A stretch of 64,000 bases of DNA from CAVPCZ01 sp963702445 (GCA_963702445.1 CAVPCZ010000020.1:1-64000); one strand, 5' to 3'; counted from the first letter of the stretch, positions 17,768 to 26,593 are shown. The notes: generated by a model from the letters alone, not told the origin. A program made the numbers and translations.

Positions 17768-19327
17768 TTAGTGCGTGTTCTTTTCCGCGATCGATTTTCC
17801 CTGCAGGAAGAGGAGGAGATAGTCACGCCCGCCCGCTTTTGAGTCGGTGCCGCTCATGTTGAATCCGCCGAAGGGGTGGACGCCGACAAGCGCGCCGGTA
17901 CATTTCCTGTTGAGGTAGAGATTGCCGACGAAGAACTCCTCTTCGGCACGTTTCAGCCGTTTCCTGTCCTTCGAATAGACCGCACCGGTCAGTCCGAATT
18001 CCGTGTTGTTGGCAATGTGCATCGCATGGTCGAACGATCGGGCTTTGATAATCGCCAGGACCGGTCCGAAGATCTCCTGCTGCGCGATCGTCCCCATCGG
18101 GTCCACATCGGCAACGATCGTCGGACGGATGAAGTATCCCTCCTCGCCCGCTTTCGTGCCGCCGGCAACAAGACGGCCGCCTTCCGCCAGCGCCTTTTCG
18201 ATGTATCCCAGAATGCTCTCCATTGATCCGCGGTTGACGACAGGGCCCATATAATGAGCCGGATCCGCCGCATCGCCCACCTTCAACGCTTCCGCCTTCG
18301 CGGCAATGGTCGCAACAAATGCATCGTACGCCTTGCCCACGACGATCGCCCGCGAGCAGGCGGAGCATTTCTGACCCTGGAAGCCGAACGCCGAGGCCAG
18401 CACACCCTGGGCGGCATCCTCGATATCCACCCCTTCGTCCACGATGATGCTGTCCTTTCCGCCCATCTCCGCCACCACACGCTTGAGCCAGATCTGGCCG
18501 GGTTGCACTTTCGCCGCAACTTCGTTGATGTGGATGCCGACTTCTTTGGATCCGGTGAAGGAAATGAACCGGATCCTGGGATGCGTCACGAGGGTGTCCC
18601 CGACTGCGCCGCCGGGGCCGCTGACGTAGTTGAGGACGCCGGGAGGCAGACCCACTTCCTGCATGATCTCCACAAAGGCCCAGCCGATGAGCGGTGAATC
18701 ACTGGAAGGCTTGAGAACCACGGTGTTCCCCGCGACGATCGCCGCGGATGTCATGCCGGCCAGAATGGCAAGGGGGAAGTTCCAGGGGGGGATGACCACG
18801 CCGGCGCCCAGGGGGATGTACACGAGTTTTCCCTTTTCGCCGGGGTTCTTCACCACAGGGAAATCCGCCCCGTACCGGAGCATTTCGCGGCCGTAAAATT
18901 CCAGGAAGTCGATGGCCTCGGCCGTGTCGGCATCCGCCTCCGGCCAGGTCTTCCCCACCTCCAGAACCATGATGGCGTTGAGTTCGAAGCGCTTCCTGCG
19001 CATCAGTTTTGCTGCCTTGAACAGATACTCGGCCCTTTTTTTTGCCGGCACGCGTTTCCACTCTTCGAATCGGGCCAGCGCAACCTCCACCGCGCGGTTG
19101 GCCGTCGTCGCGTTTCCCTTTTGAAACACACCGATCACTTCCGACGACCGGGAAGGGTTGTACGAGCTGAACTTCTCCTCCAGAACAATCCGCTCGCTGC
19201 CGATCAGGATCGGATATTCTCTGCCGAGTCCGGCCCGGACTTTGATGATCGCCTCATGCTGCTTCTTCCGGTTCGCCGGCTTCGTGAAATCGATACATTT
19301 TTCGTTCGCAAACTTGGGGAGCGCCAT
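17768..19327 (-). CDS. pruA: L-glutamate gamma-semialdehyde (1-pyrroline-5-carboxylate) dehydrogenase
   Basis: Oxidises glutamate semialdehyde, from proline or ornithine breakdown, to glutamate with NAD+. A stand-alone 519-residue enzyme without a proline dehydrogenase domain. The catalytic Glu287 lies in AEMGGKDS and the Cys321 in FGQGQKCSACSR-type context (GQKCSACSR). The NAD-binding region includes PPWNFPLAI and FTGSKEVG. The N-terminus (EKCIDFTKPANRKKQ) matches the monofunctional group. No proline dehydrogenase gene is in the window. A promoter and a nested palindrome lie upstream (19401-19459). Confidence 0.96.
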   Translation of the reverse strand: MALPKFANEKCIDFTKPANRKKQHEAIIKVRAGLGREYPILIGSERIVLEEKFSSYNPSRSSEVIGVFQKGNATTANRAVEVALARFEEWKRVPAKKRAEYLFKAAKLMRRKRFELNAIMVLEVGKTWPEADADTAEAIDFLEFYGREMLRYGADFPVVKNPGEKGKLVYIPLGAGVVIPPWNFPLAILAGMTSAAIVAGNTVVLKPSSDSPLIGWAFVEIMQEVGLPPGVLNYVSGPGGAVGDTLVTHPRIRFISFTGSKEVGIHINEVAAKVQPGQIWLKRVVAEMGGKDSIIVDEGVDIEDAAQGVLASAFGFQGQKCSACSRAIVVGKAYDAFVATIAAKAEALKVGDAADPAHYMGPVVNRGSMESILGYIEKALAEGGRLVAGGTKAGEEGYFIRPTIVADVDPMGTIAQQEIFGPVLAIIKARSFDHAMHIANNTEFGLTGAVYSKDRKRLKRAEEEFFVGNLYLNRKCTGALVGVHPFGGFNMSGTDSKAGGRDYLLLFLQGKSIAEKNTH

Positions 19328-19400
19328 ACTTGCCTCGCGGTAGATATTGGTGCAGGAGACCAGGTGGTTTCGGGATGGAGGAACAGGTGAATATTATTGA

Positions 19401-19429
19401 AATTTACCCAAAACGGGCGAGATTAGCAA
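19401..19429 (-). promoter_or_regulatory. Putative promoter of pruA-sucC-gatB-usp-tpiA
   Basis: Minus strand TTGCTA (19424-19429), 17 bases, TAAATT (19401-19406), about 75 bases before the pruA ATG. Both hexamers match the consensus at four of six positions, so this is a moderate candidate. A nested palindrome lies immediately upstream of the -35 box. Confidence 0.4.
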
Positions 19430-19432
19430 GGC

Positions 19433-19459
19433 TGTGTCACGTGTATCACGTCTGACACA
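19433..19459. promoter_or_regulatory. Nested inverted repeat upstream of pruA, candidate operator
   Basis: Outer arms TGTGTCA (19433-19439) and TGACACA (19453-19459), with inner arms ACGTG and CACGT (19439-19451) around TAT. It lies between the folD stop and the pruA promoter, its centre about 50 bases upstream of the predicted start site. No T-run follows in either direction, so it is not a convincing terminator. The regulator is unknown. Confidence 0.45.
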
Positions 19460-19493
19460 GGAGCATCAGGGGGAGGGTTACAGAGGGGTCGCG

Positions 19494-20387
19494 CTACCCG
19501 GGCCGGCTACTGCTACGTTCCGCCGCAAGAAGCGTGTTGCGCATCAACATGGCGATCGTCATGGGTCCGACACCGCCGGGAACAGGCGTGATGGCCGAGG
19601 CCACCGCAGAAGCCGACGGGAAGTGGACGTCCCCCACCAGCCGTGAACCCGTTTTTGTGGAAGGGTCCGCGATACGGTTGATGCCGACGTCGATGACCAC
19701 ACATCCGGGTTTCAGCATGTCCCCCGTGATCGCCTCCGGTCTGCCGATGGCCGCAATCACCACATCCGCATCCCGCGAGTAACGGGCGATGTCCTTTGCC
19801 CCCGTATGCGCCACCGTCACCACCGCATTTGCCCCGGCGGCTTTTTGCAGAAGGATGTTCGCCACCGGTTTCCCCACGATGTTGCTCCTCCCCACGACGA
19901 CGACATGCTTACCCCGCGGATCGTTGCCGCTGCGAACCAGCAGCTCCTGGATGCCTGCGGGCGTGCAGGGCTTCAGGCATTCGAGGCCGATAACAAGCCT
20001 TCCGACATTGACGGGATGAAAGCCATCCACATCCTTCCGGGGATCGATCGCTTCGATCACCCGTTGTTCGTTGATGTGTTGCGGCAACGGAAGCTGGACC
20101 AGGATACCGTGCAGGGCGGGATCGGCGTTCCACCTCCCGATCAACTCCAGAAGATCGTTCTCGGGGGTGGCGCCGGGGAGCTGTTCGGTGACTGAATGAA
20201 AGCCGAGTTCACCGCAGGCCTTTCCTTTGGAGCGGACATACGATTGCGATGCGGCATTGTCTCCGACGAGGATAAAGCCCAGACCCGGTCGCACGCCCCG
20301 CTCACGCAACAGACGCTCTGTTCCCCTCTGCACCTCCTCTTTGATGGTTGCCGCTATCTGCCTGCCGTCGATGATCGTGGCTGCCAT
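19494..20387 (-). CDS. folD: Bifunctional methylenetetrahydrofolate dehydrogenase/cyclohydrolase
   Basis: Interconverts 5,10-methylene-THF, methenyl-THF and 10-formyl-THF with NADP(H). 297 residues. The active-site Tyr50 and Lys54 are in QSYVRSKGK, followed by PLPQHINEQ and DVDGFHPVN. The nucleotide-binding part has VVVGRSNIVGKPVA, and the C-terminal block PGGVGPMTIAML is intact. It is six bases after ymdB and the last gene of pgk-rhomboid-ispG-ymdB-folD. Confidence 0.98.
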   Translation of the reverse strand: MAATIIDGRQIAATIKEEVQRGTERLLRERGVRPGLGFILVGDNAASQSYVRSKGKACGELGFHSVTEQLPGATPENDLLELIGRWNADPALHGILVQLPLPQHINEQRVIEAIDPRKDVDGFHPVNVGRLVIGLECLKPCTPAGIQELLVRSGNDPRGKHVVVVGRSNIVGKPVANILLQKAAGANAVVTVAHTGAKDIARYSRDADVVIAAIGRPEAITGDMLKPGCVVIDVGINRIADPSTKTGSRLVGDVHFPSASAVASAITPVPGGVGPMTIAMLMRNTLLAAERSSSRPG

Positions 20388-20393
20388 GGGTCG

Positions 20394-21191
20394 TTATCCG
20401 AACTTTGGAAAGATGATCTGTTCCATGGCGATCGCCCGGCCGGTCTCGCCGTCGGCCTGAATGTACACGCCGCAGAGCCGGACGTCATTGCTGGCCACTT
20501 CGTACTTATGCGGTGTCCCGAGCATCATGCGCTTGAGCGCCTGATCCTTTTTCATGCCCAGAACCGAATCGTACGGGCCGGTCATCCCCGCGTCCGTCAG
20601 AAATGCGGTGCCCCGCGGAAGGATGCGTCCGTCAGCGGTGGGCGTATGCGTGTGCGTGCCGATCACCGCGGTGACCTTTCCGTCAAGATGCCAGCCCATG
20701 GCCATCTTTTCGGCAGTGGCGTCGGCATGGAAGTCGACGAAAATCACCGCTGTTTCCTCGCGCATCTTCACGACCGCCCACTCCGCCGTGCGGAACGGGT
20801 CCTCGATCGGCTGCATATAGACCCGTCCCTGAACGTTGAGCACGCCGGCCTTCCCCTTCTCACCCAGGTCAACGACGATGAACCCATTCCCCCCGTTGTC
20901 GCGCGGATAGTTCAGCGGGCGGAGAATGCGCCGGTCACCGCCGAGAACCTTACGGCTGTCCCACCGATCCCACACATGGTTGCCGGTGGTGATCACGTGC
21001 GCGCCCAGCTCGAAGATCTTCTTTGCGTGTTCTTCGGCTATCCCCTTCCCTTCGGAGACGTTTTCGCCGTTCACAATCAGCAGATCAATGCCATACTTCT
21101 TGACCAGCCCGGGCACAAGCGCGATGGCCAGATCGAGGCCGACTGTCCCGACAAGATCGCCGACGAAGAGCATGTGTATGGGGGAGGGCAT
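20394..21191 (-). CDS. YmdB-family metallophosphoesterase
   Basis: 265 residues from ATG 21191 (MPSPIHMLFVGDLVG). Metal-binding motifs of the calcineurin-like fold are FVGDLVG, NGENVSEGKG, TTGNHVWD, FVDFHADATAEK and GTHTHTPTADGRIL. In Bacillus, YmdB hydrolyses 2',3'-cyclic nucleotides and affects biofilm development; that activity is only family knowledge here. A longer open frame exists upstream but overlaps ispG. A later start at residue 7 (MLFVGD) is also possible. Confidence 0.92.
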   Translation of the reverse strand: MPSPIHMLFVGDLVGTVGLDLAIALVPGLVKKYGIDLLIVNGENVSEGKGIAEEHAKKIFELGAHVITTGNHVWDRWDSRKVLGGDRRILRPLNYPRDNGGNGFIVVDLGEKGKAGVLNVQGRVYMQPIEDPFRTAEWAVVKMREETAVIFVDFHADATAEKMAMGWHLDGKVTAVIGTHTHTPTADGRILPRGTAFLTDAGMTGPYDSVLGMKKDQALKRMMLGTPHKYEVASNDVRLCGVYIQADGETGRAIAMEQIIFPKFG

Positions 21192-21213
21192 AGAGGCGGG
21201 GAGAAAAACCCTT

Positions 21214-22341
21214 TCAGGTCTCCGGCTGGAATCGGTGGACTTCTTCAACGATCACATCGACGATTTCGGACTCTTTCACTTTGCGGACCACTTCACCCTT
21301 CCGGTACAGAATCCCGACCCCTTTGCCGGCGGCAATGCCGATGTCGGCTTCGCTGGCTTCCCCCGGACCGTTGACCACACACCCCAGCACGGCGATCTTG
21401 ACCGGCTTTTTCACACCCTCGAGCCGCTTTTCCAGCTCGGCCATGATGCCGAACAGGTCCACCTCCAGCCGGCCGCATGTCGGGCAGGCGATCAGCTCCA
21501 CGTTGCGCGTTGCCAGGCCGAGCGTGCGGAGGATTTCCTTGCCCACCTCCACTTCTTTCACCGGCTCGTCGGTGAGGGAGACGCGGATGGTGTCGCCGAT
21601 CCCTTCGGCGAGCAGCGTGCCGATACCCACCGCCGATTTGATGGTGCCCACGCGCGTGGTGCCCGCCTCGGTAACGCCGAGGTGGAGCGGAATATCCGTA
21701 CGCCGGGCGACGAGCCGGTACGCGTCGATCATCAGACGGACATCGGTGGATTTGACGGAGACAATGACATCCGTGAAGCCCGCTTCGTCGCAGATGCCCA
21801 CATGCCGCATGGCGCTTTCGAAGAGCGCCTCGGCGGTGGGGTAGCCGTGCTTGTTGAGAATGTCTTCTTCCAGCGACCCGGAGTTCACGCCGATGCGAAT
21901 CGGAATGCCGCGGTCCTTTGCCGCGTGCAGCACCTGGTGGATCCGTTCACGGGTCCCGATGTTGCCGGGATTCAACCGCACCTTCGCCACGCTGGCCTGG
22001 ATCGCTTTCAGGGCGAAAATATGGTTGAAGTGAATGTCCGCGACGACCGGAATGGGGGACTGCCGTACAATCTCCGCGATGGCATCCGCGGCGTCTTTGT
22101 CATTCACCGTCACCCGGACGATATCACAGCCCGCTTCCGCCGCGGTCACGATCTGTGCGACCGTCGCCGCCACGTCGCCGGTCTTGGTCTTGGTCATCGT
22201 CTGCACAGAGATCGGTGCATTGCCGCCGATCTTGATGCCGCCCACGTTCACCTGCCGGGTGGATCGGCGCTGTGCCGCTTTCGTTCCGGCCGGAGCCGCA
22301 GGCGCGGAAGGTGCCGCCGTGTTCTGGATGGAGATGTCCAT
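21214..22341 (-). CDS. ispG: 4-hydroxy-3-methylbut-2-en-1-yl diphosphate synthase (flavodoxin type)
   Basis: Reductive ring-opening of MEcPP to HMBPP in the MEP isoprenoid pathway, using a 4Fe-4S cluster. 375 residues. The cluster ligands are Cys286 and Cys289 (ACPTCGR) and Cys321 (GCVVNGPGE), plus the Glu that follows. The barrel contains ADIHFNHIFALKA and LNPGNIG. An Ala/Pro-rich N-terminal extension of about 30 residues precedes the conserved RQVNVGGIKIGG. This is the short bacterial form, without the large inserted domain found in some Bacteroidota and Chlamydiae. Confidence 0.96.
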   Translation of the reverse strand: MDISIQNTAAPSAPAAPAGTKAAQRRSTRQVNVGGIKIGGNAPISVQTMTKTKTGDVAATVAQIVTAAEAGCDIVRVTVNDKDAADAIAEIVRQSPIPVVADIHFNHIFALKAIQASVAKVRLNPGNIGTRERIHQVLHAAKDRGIPIRIGVNSGSLEEDILNKHGYPTAEALFESAMRHVGICDEAGFTDVIVSVKSTDVRLMIDAYRLVARRTDIPLHLGVTEAGTTRVGTIKSAVGIGTLLAEGIGDTIRVSLTDEPVKEVEVGKEILRTLGLATRNVELIACPTCGRLEVDLFGIMAELEKRLEGVKKPVKIAVLGCVVNGPGEASEADIGIAAGKGVGILYRKGEVVRKVKESEIVDVIVEEVHRFQPET

Positions 22342-22353
22342 GTCGTCCGTCGT

Positions 22354-23277
22354 TCAGTGTATCCGTTTACTCGCTTCGTTCAGAATCCGTTTCTCGTCTT
22401 CCGTAAGACTCTGATATCCTCCCTTGCTGATCTTATCCAGAATCTCGTCGACGACTTCCTGCGTCACCCGCTGATCCCGGTCGATGTGTTTGCCGGTCGT
22501 GATATCGAAGAACCGTGCATCGCGCACATCGGTACGGCCGCCGATGGGCTCGCCCCCCGCAAAAGGTTTTGCATCCTCTCCCCTGAACCGGATCAACCAC
22601 TCGCGCAACGGGACGATATCCAGATCAATGGCCATGTACACGAGGCCGACCGCCACCCCGCCGAGGTGGGCGAAATGCGCGACGCCCTCCGAACTTCCTG
22701 TCACCCCGAAGAAGAGCTCCAGACCGATCCAGATCGCGATCAGATATTTCGCCTTGACCGGGATCAGAAAGTAGAGATAGATCAGACGGTTCGGGAAGAG
22801 CATGGCAAATCCGATCAACACGCCGAACACGGCACCGGAGGCACCGACAGTCGGCGCGGCCTGCCCCAGCAGAGGCGTGACCGCGAGGTTCGCAAGAGCC
22901 CCGCCGATCCCGCACAGGAGATAGAAGATGAGGAATTTCCTCGAACCCCAGGTGTTCTCCAGCTCCATCCCGAACATCCAGAGGGCCAGCATGTTGAAGA
23001 AGAGGTGAAAGAAACCCCCATGCAGGAACATATACGTGACGATCTGCCAGGGCCAGAACGAGGGCCCTATGGGCCAGAGCGCAAGGGAGGACTCGAGGAT
23101 CCTGAAGACGGGAACACCCTCCAGCACGAAGGGCGCAAGCAGAACATCCAGGAGAACCCAGACGACGACGTTACTGACAATCAACCCCTTGATCACCGGC
23201 GGAAAAAGGCTGAACCCGCCGAAGAAACGTGGCCGGTAGAACTCACCCGGACCGGTGGATCTGTAGGAATACGACAT
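22354..23277 (-). CDS. Rhomboid-family intramembrane serine protease
   Basis: 307 residues with six predicted membrane helices. The catalytic Ser147 is in GASGAVFG and the His204 in HFAHLGG; HGGFFHLFFNML is the conserved second-helix block. After the last helix, a hydrophilic tail of about 90 residues ends in LDKISKGGYQSLTEDEKRI, a helical module that I know from rhomboids of Bacteroidota-type bacteria. The start is ATG 23277 (MSYSYRSTGPG). The substrate is unknown. It sits between pgk and ispG in a run of metabolic genes. Confidence 0.93.
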   Translation of the reverse strand: MSYSYRSTGPGEFYRPRFFGGFSLFPPVIKGLIVSNVVVWVLLDVLLAPFVLEGVPVFRILESSLALWPIGPSFWPWQIVTYMFLHGGFFHLFFNMLALWMFGMELENTWGSRKFLIFYLLCGIGGALANLAVTPLLGQAAPTVGASGAVFGVLIGFAMLFPNRLIYLYFLIPVKAKYLIAIWIGLELFFGVTGSSEGVAHFAHLGGVAVGLVYMAIDLDIVPLREWLIRFRGEDAKPFAGGEPIGGRTDVRDARFFDITTGKHIDRDQRVTQEVVDEILDKISKGGYQSLTEDEKRILNEASKRIH

Positions 23278-23326
23278 CGTCTGGTTTCTCTCTCTTACGG
23301 CACAACACGGCAAACGTCCGTTTGGT

Positions 23327-24523
23327 TCATTTCCGGTCAAGGGCTGCCAGCCCCGGAAGAGTCTTCCCTTCCAGGAACTCCAGCGAAGCACCTCCGCCGG
23401 TCGATACATGGGATACCGCAGTCTCCAGTCCGGCCTGGGCGATCGCCGCGGCGGAGTCACCGCCGCCCACAATCGTGATGGCACCCGCCCGTGTCACTTC
23501 GGCCAGCAGCTTGGCGACTTCCATCGTCCCGTGGGCAAAATTCGGCATTTCAAACACGCCCATCGGTCCGTTCCAGACAATCGTCCGGGCACGGTGAAGC
23601 TCGATGTTGATGATCTTGACCGTTTCGGGGCCGATATCCAGCCCCCGCCAGCCGCTCGGGATCTTGTTCACGGACACCACCCGGCGTTGCGCATCATTAT
23701 CCATCTTGTCGGCGATCACGCAGTCGACGGGAAGAATCAACCGTTTCTGCTTGGCCTTTGCCTCTTCGAGAATCTGCTTCGCCAGAGCGACCTTCTCCTG
23801 TTCGACGAGCGAATCACCGACTTCCAGGCCCTGGGCACGGAAGAAGGTGAACGCCATGCCGCCGCCGATCACGAGTGCATCGATCTTCGGCATCAGGTTC
23901 TGGATGACATCGATCTTCCCGGAAATCTTGGCGCCTCCGAGAATGGCCACGTACGGACGGGCCGGGTTGCCCACTGCACGCCCGAGGTATTCGATTTCTT
24001 TCCGCATCAGGAAGCCGGCGACCGCGGGCTTCAGGAACCGCACCACTCCCTCCGTCGATGCGTGCGCCCGGTGAGCGGTCCCGAACGCGTCGTTGACGTA
24101 CACCTCACCGAGCGATGCAAGCTCCTTCGCAAACGCCTCGTCGTTTTTCTCCTCTTCACTGTGGAAGCGCAGATTTTCCAGGAGAAGCACTTCTCCGGGC
24201 TTCAGGGCTTCAACCGCCGCACGGGCGGGTTTGCCGATGCAATCCGTTGCAAAGTGCACCGTAAGGCTCAACAGCGAACCCAGATGCGCCGCAACGGGCT
24301 TCAGACTGAACTCCGGGGTCGGCTTCCCTTTCGGCCGGCCCAGGTGGCTCATGAGAATGACCGCTCCGCCGTCGGAGAGTATCTTCTTGATCGTGGGAAG
24401 CGATTCGACAATGCGCGTGTCGTCGGACACTTGCAGGTCGGGCGTCATCGGAACGTTGAAGTCCACGCGGACGAGGACCTTTTTGCCCCGCAACGATAAA
24501 TCGTCAATGGTCTTGGTATTCAT
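23327..24523 (-). CDS. pgk: Phosphoglycerate kinase
   Basis: Transfers the acyl phosphate of 1,3-bisphosphoglycerate to ADP. 398 residues. It has RVDFNVPMTP, the substrate-binding MSHLGRPKGK, LENLRFHSEE, KISGKIDVIQNL, and the nucleotide-binding GGGDSAAA near the C-terminus. It lies downstream of gap but separated from it by a terminator-like hairpin, so some of its transcription may need a separate promoter or read-through. The next gene, rhomboid, follows after about 50 bases. Confidence 0.98.
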   Translation of the reverse strand: MNTKTIDDLSLRGKKVLVRVDFNVPMTPDLQVSDDTRIVESLPTIKKILSDGGAVILMSHLGRPKGKPTPEFSLKPVAAHLGSLLSLTVHFATDCIGKPARAAVEALKPGEVLLLENLRFHSEEEKNDEAFAKELASLGEVYVNDAFGTAHRAHASTEGVVRFLKPAVAGFLMRKEIEYLGRAVGNPARPYVAILGGAKISGKIDVIQNLMPKIDALVIGGGMAFTFFRAQGLEVGDSLVEQEKVALAKQILEEAKAKQKRLILPVDCVIADKMDNDAQRRVVSVNKIPSGWRGLDIGPETVKIINIELHRARTIVWNGPMGVFEMPNFAHGTMEVAKLLAEVTRAGAITIVGGGDSAAAIAQAGLETAVSHVSTGGGASLEFLEGKTLPGLAALDRK

Positions 24524-24543
24524 CGTACTTGGTCCTGTTGTTC

Positions 24544-24589
24544 AAAAATAGATGCGGCCGCCGGTCTCGCGGAGGAGTCCGGCAGCCGC
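24544..24589 (-). terminator. Intrinsic terminator-like hairpin after gap
   Basis: On the minus strand an 11-bp stem with one mismatch (arms 24579-24589 and 24554-24564, 14-base loop) is followed after a few bases by TTTTT (24544-24548). It lies between the gap stop and the pgk start and would reduce gap read-through into pgk. Confidence 0.55.
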
Positions 24590-24605
24590 GTGCTCCGTGA
24601 GCTGC

Positions 24606-25598
24606 TCAGGCGATCTTCTTCAAAAGGTCGATAACCCTGCAGGAAAATCCCCATTCGTTGTCGTACCAGCCGAACACCTTCACGGTGTTCCCCATGGCCA
24701 TCGTCAGTTTCGAGTCAAAGATGCAGGAATGCGGGTTGCCGATGATGTCCGCCGAGACAAGTTCCTCTTCCGAATACTCCAGAATGCCTTTCATGGCTGT
24801 TGCGCCTGCCTGCTTCATCGCCGCATTCACCTCTTCTTTTGTGGCGGGCTTCTTCAGCACGGCGACAAAGTCCGTAATGGAGGCGTCCGGAGTCGGGACA
24901 CGCAGGGAGAACCCGTCCAGTTTGCCCTTGAGCTCGGGAATCACCTTGCCGACCGTGCGGGCGGCCCCGGTGGTCGTGGGAATGATCGACAGAGCGGCGG
25001 CGCGCGCCCGGCGCAAATCTTTGTGCGGAAGATCCAGCAAACGCTGGTCGTTCGTATAGGAATGGATCGTGGTCATGAAGCCGTGATCCAGACCGAATGT
25101 CTGATGGAGCACCTTGACCATCGGGGCCAGGCAGTTCGTGGTACATGAGGCATTGGAGAGAAACACCTCTTTGCCCGTCAGAACGTTCTCGTTGACGCCC
25201 ATGACGATCGTGCCGTCGATTTCATCCTTCGCGGGAGCGGTCAGCAGCACTTTCTTCGCGCCGGCGGTGATATGCATCTGCAGCTTCTCGCGGCTGGTGA
25301 AAATGCCCGTGCCTTCGATGACGATATCCACACCAAGGTCCTTCCACGGGAGTTTGGAGGGATCTTTCTCGGCCATCACCTTGTACTTCTTGCCATCCGC
25401 CACGATGCCGTCGGCGTCGGCAGTGACGGCGCCGGGATACTTCCCGTGGACGGAATCATATTTCAGCAGATATGCCAGTGTTTTTGAGTCGGTAATATCA
25501 TTGATGCCGAGGATATTGAACCCCCCGGTCTGCATCATACGGCGGAACACCAGCCGGCCGATGCGCCCGAAGCCATTGATTCCGATGTTGATTGCCAT
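24606..25598 (-). CDS. gap: Glyceraldehyde-3-phosphate dehydrogenase, type I
   Basis: Oxidises glyceraldehyde 3-phosphate with NAD+ and phosphate. 330 residues from ATG 25598, giving INIGINGFGRIGR; a GGAGGT ribosome-binding site lies about eight bases upstream and decides the start. The catalytic Cys152 is in ASCTTNCLAP. The C-terminal block WYDNEWGFSCRV is complete. It has its own sigma70-like promoter (25665-25693) and a terminator, so it is probably expressed strongly and separately from pgk. Confidence 0.98.
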   Translation of the reverse strand: MAINIGINGFGRIGRLVFRRMMQTGGFNILGINDITDSKTLAYLLKYDSVHGKYPGAVTADADGIVADGKKYKVMAEKDPSKLPWKDLGVDIVIEGTGIFTSREKLQMHITAGAKKVLLTAPAKDEIDGTIVMGVNENVLTGKEVFLSNASCTTNCLAPMVKVLHQTFGLDHGFMTTIHSYTNDQRLLDLPHKDLRRARAAALSIIPTTTGAARTVGKVIPELKGKLDGFSLRVPTPDASITDFVAVLKKPATKEEVNAAMKQAGATAMKGILEYSEEELVSADIIGNPHSCIFDSKLTMAMGNTVKVFGWYDNEWGFSCRVIDLLKKIA

Positions 25599-25664
25599 GC
25601 CATACCTCCGGTTAGGATATTCCATTGAGTGTGCTGGGAAAACAGAAACTGTCAAATTCTTATT

Positions 25665-25693
25665 AATTTACCAACCTGAGGGTACATTGTCAA
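25665..25693 (-). promoter_or_regulatory. Sigma70-like promoter of gap
   Basis: Minus strand TTGACA (25688-25693), exactly 17 bases, TAAATT (25665-25670). The -35 is a perfect consensus match. It lies about 67 bases upstream of the gap start, and a tandem GTGGCAC repeat begins 50 bases further upstream. Confidence 0.65.
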
Positions 25694-25743
25694 GCTGTTG
25701 CCCGTGCGCCACAGCACCGGCATGTGAGACTCGACGAACACGT

Positions 25744-25784
25744 GTGGCACGGTGGCACATGTGGCACGGTGGCACAGGTGGCAC
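25744..25784. repeat. Tandem repeat, five copies of GTGGCAC with alternating 8/9-base period
   Basis: Copies start at 25744, 25752, 25761, 25769 and 25778, so the real unit is 17 bases (two heptamers with unlike spacers). It lies between the comF-like stop and the gap promoter. Read with gap, the unit is GTGCCAC. A related array lies upstream of groES. Confidence 0.9.
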
Positions 25785-25793
25785 AGGGGAAGG

Positions 25794-26501
25794 CTATTCT
25801 GCGAGACCGACAGAGCAGACGTAGAGAGCCTCCACACCTGCACTGCGCAAAACGCCTGCACAGGCGCGCACCGTCGATCCGGTGGTAATGACATCGTCCA
25901 CAAGAATGACACCTCCGCCTTTCAGAGTCCGGCACCCGCTCCTGGCGGTGCGAAAAGCCCCTGCCACATTGTCACGGCGTTGATCCACCTTCAGCGAGGT
26001 CTGCGAATCCGTGTAGCGGATCCGCCTCAACTCGTGCCCGAGCACCGGAGCGCCGATCACCCGGCCGATCCCCCTTGCCAGGTACTCACTCTGGTTGTAC
26101 CCCCGTTCACGCTCCTTGACAGGATGCAGAGGCACCGGGATTATTCCGCGAATGTCCGCCGGCAACTTCCGGTCGAGCAGTTTCTTGCCCAGCTCCTTGC
26201 CCAGGAGGAGTCCAATGTCGGCACCGTGTCCGTACTTCAGCGTGTGAACGAGCGCCTGCACAACCCCACCCTTCTCAAAATGGTAGAGGCTGAGCGCACC
26301 GGAAATCAAACCATCCCCGCAGAGCCGTTGCAGGGCCCGGCGATGGATGGAATCCGTTTCCCGGACGGACCGGAGAGCGGAACGGCAGACCTGGCAAACG
26401 GGCTGGGAGGAGGACTCCATCACCGCATGACAGCCGGGACAGATGGGGGGAAAACAGAACATCCGGAGTGCTGCGGGCAGCGTGAGGAGGCTGAACGGCA
26501 T
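25794..26501 (-). CDS. ComF-family phosphoribosyltransferase-like protein
   Basis: 235 residues from ATG 26501. An N-terminal zinc-ribbon-like part has CPGC and CQVC, and the C-terminal PRTase fold has the PRPP loop VILVDDVITTGSTV. Conserved blocks LKYGHGADIG, PVPLHPVKERERGYNQSE and RRDNVAGAF are typical. ComF relatives are linked to DNA uptake in naturally competent bacteria, but many carriers lack the rest of that machinery; the substrate is unknown. A TTG at 26510 could add three residues. It follows uvrB after about 90 bases. Confidence 0.93.
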   Translation of the reverse strand: MPFSLLTLPAALRMFCFPPICPGCHAVMESSSQPVCQVCRSALRSVRETDSIHRRALQRLCGDGLISGALSLYHFEKGGVVQALVHTLKYGHGADIGLLLGKELGKKLLDRKLPADIRGIIPVPLHPVKERERGYNQSEYLARGIGRVIGAPVLGHELRRIRYTDSQTSLKVDQRRDNVAGAFRTARSGCRTLKGGGVILVDDVITTGSTVRACAGVLRSAGVEALYVCSVGLAE

Positions 26502-26593
26502 GGAAGGCAATCAGTGACTATTCGAGAACGGCGAACTCCTGCATCTCCATCAGGAATACTCCGTCTCTCCCGATTTTGCGGGAGGAGGAAGGA

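Noticed and set aside
20926..23478. Open frame of 850 codons on the plus strand opposite ymdB, ispG and rhomboid
   Set aside because: Antisense of three conserved genes, with low-complexity His/Arg/Asp-rich translation.
26511..26593. Hairpin CTCCCG-ATTTTG-CGGGAG after uvrB as a terminator
   Set aside because: A 6-bp stem without a T-run on the minus strand; too weak to call. A 10-codon frame in the same gap has no support either.
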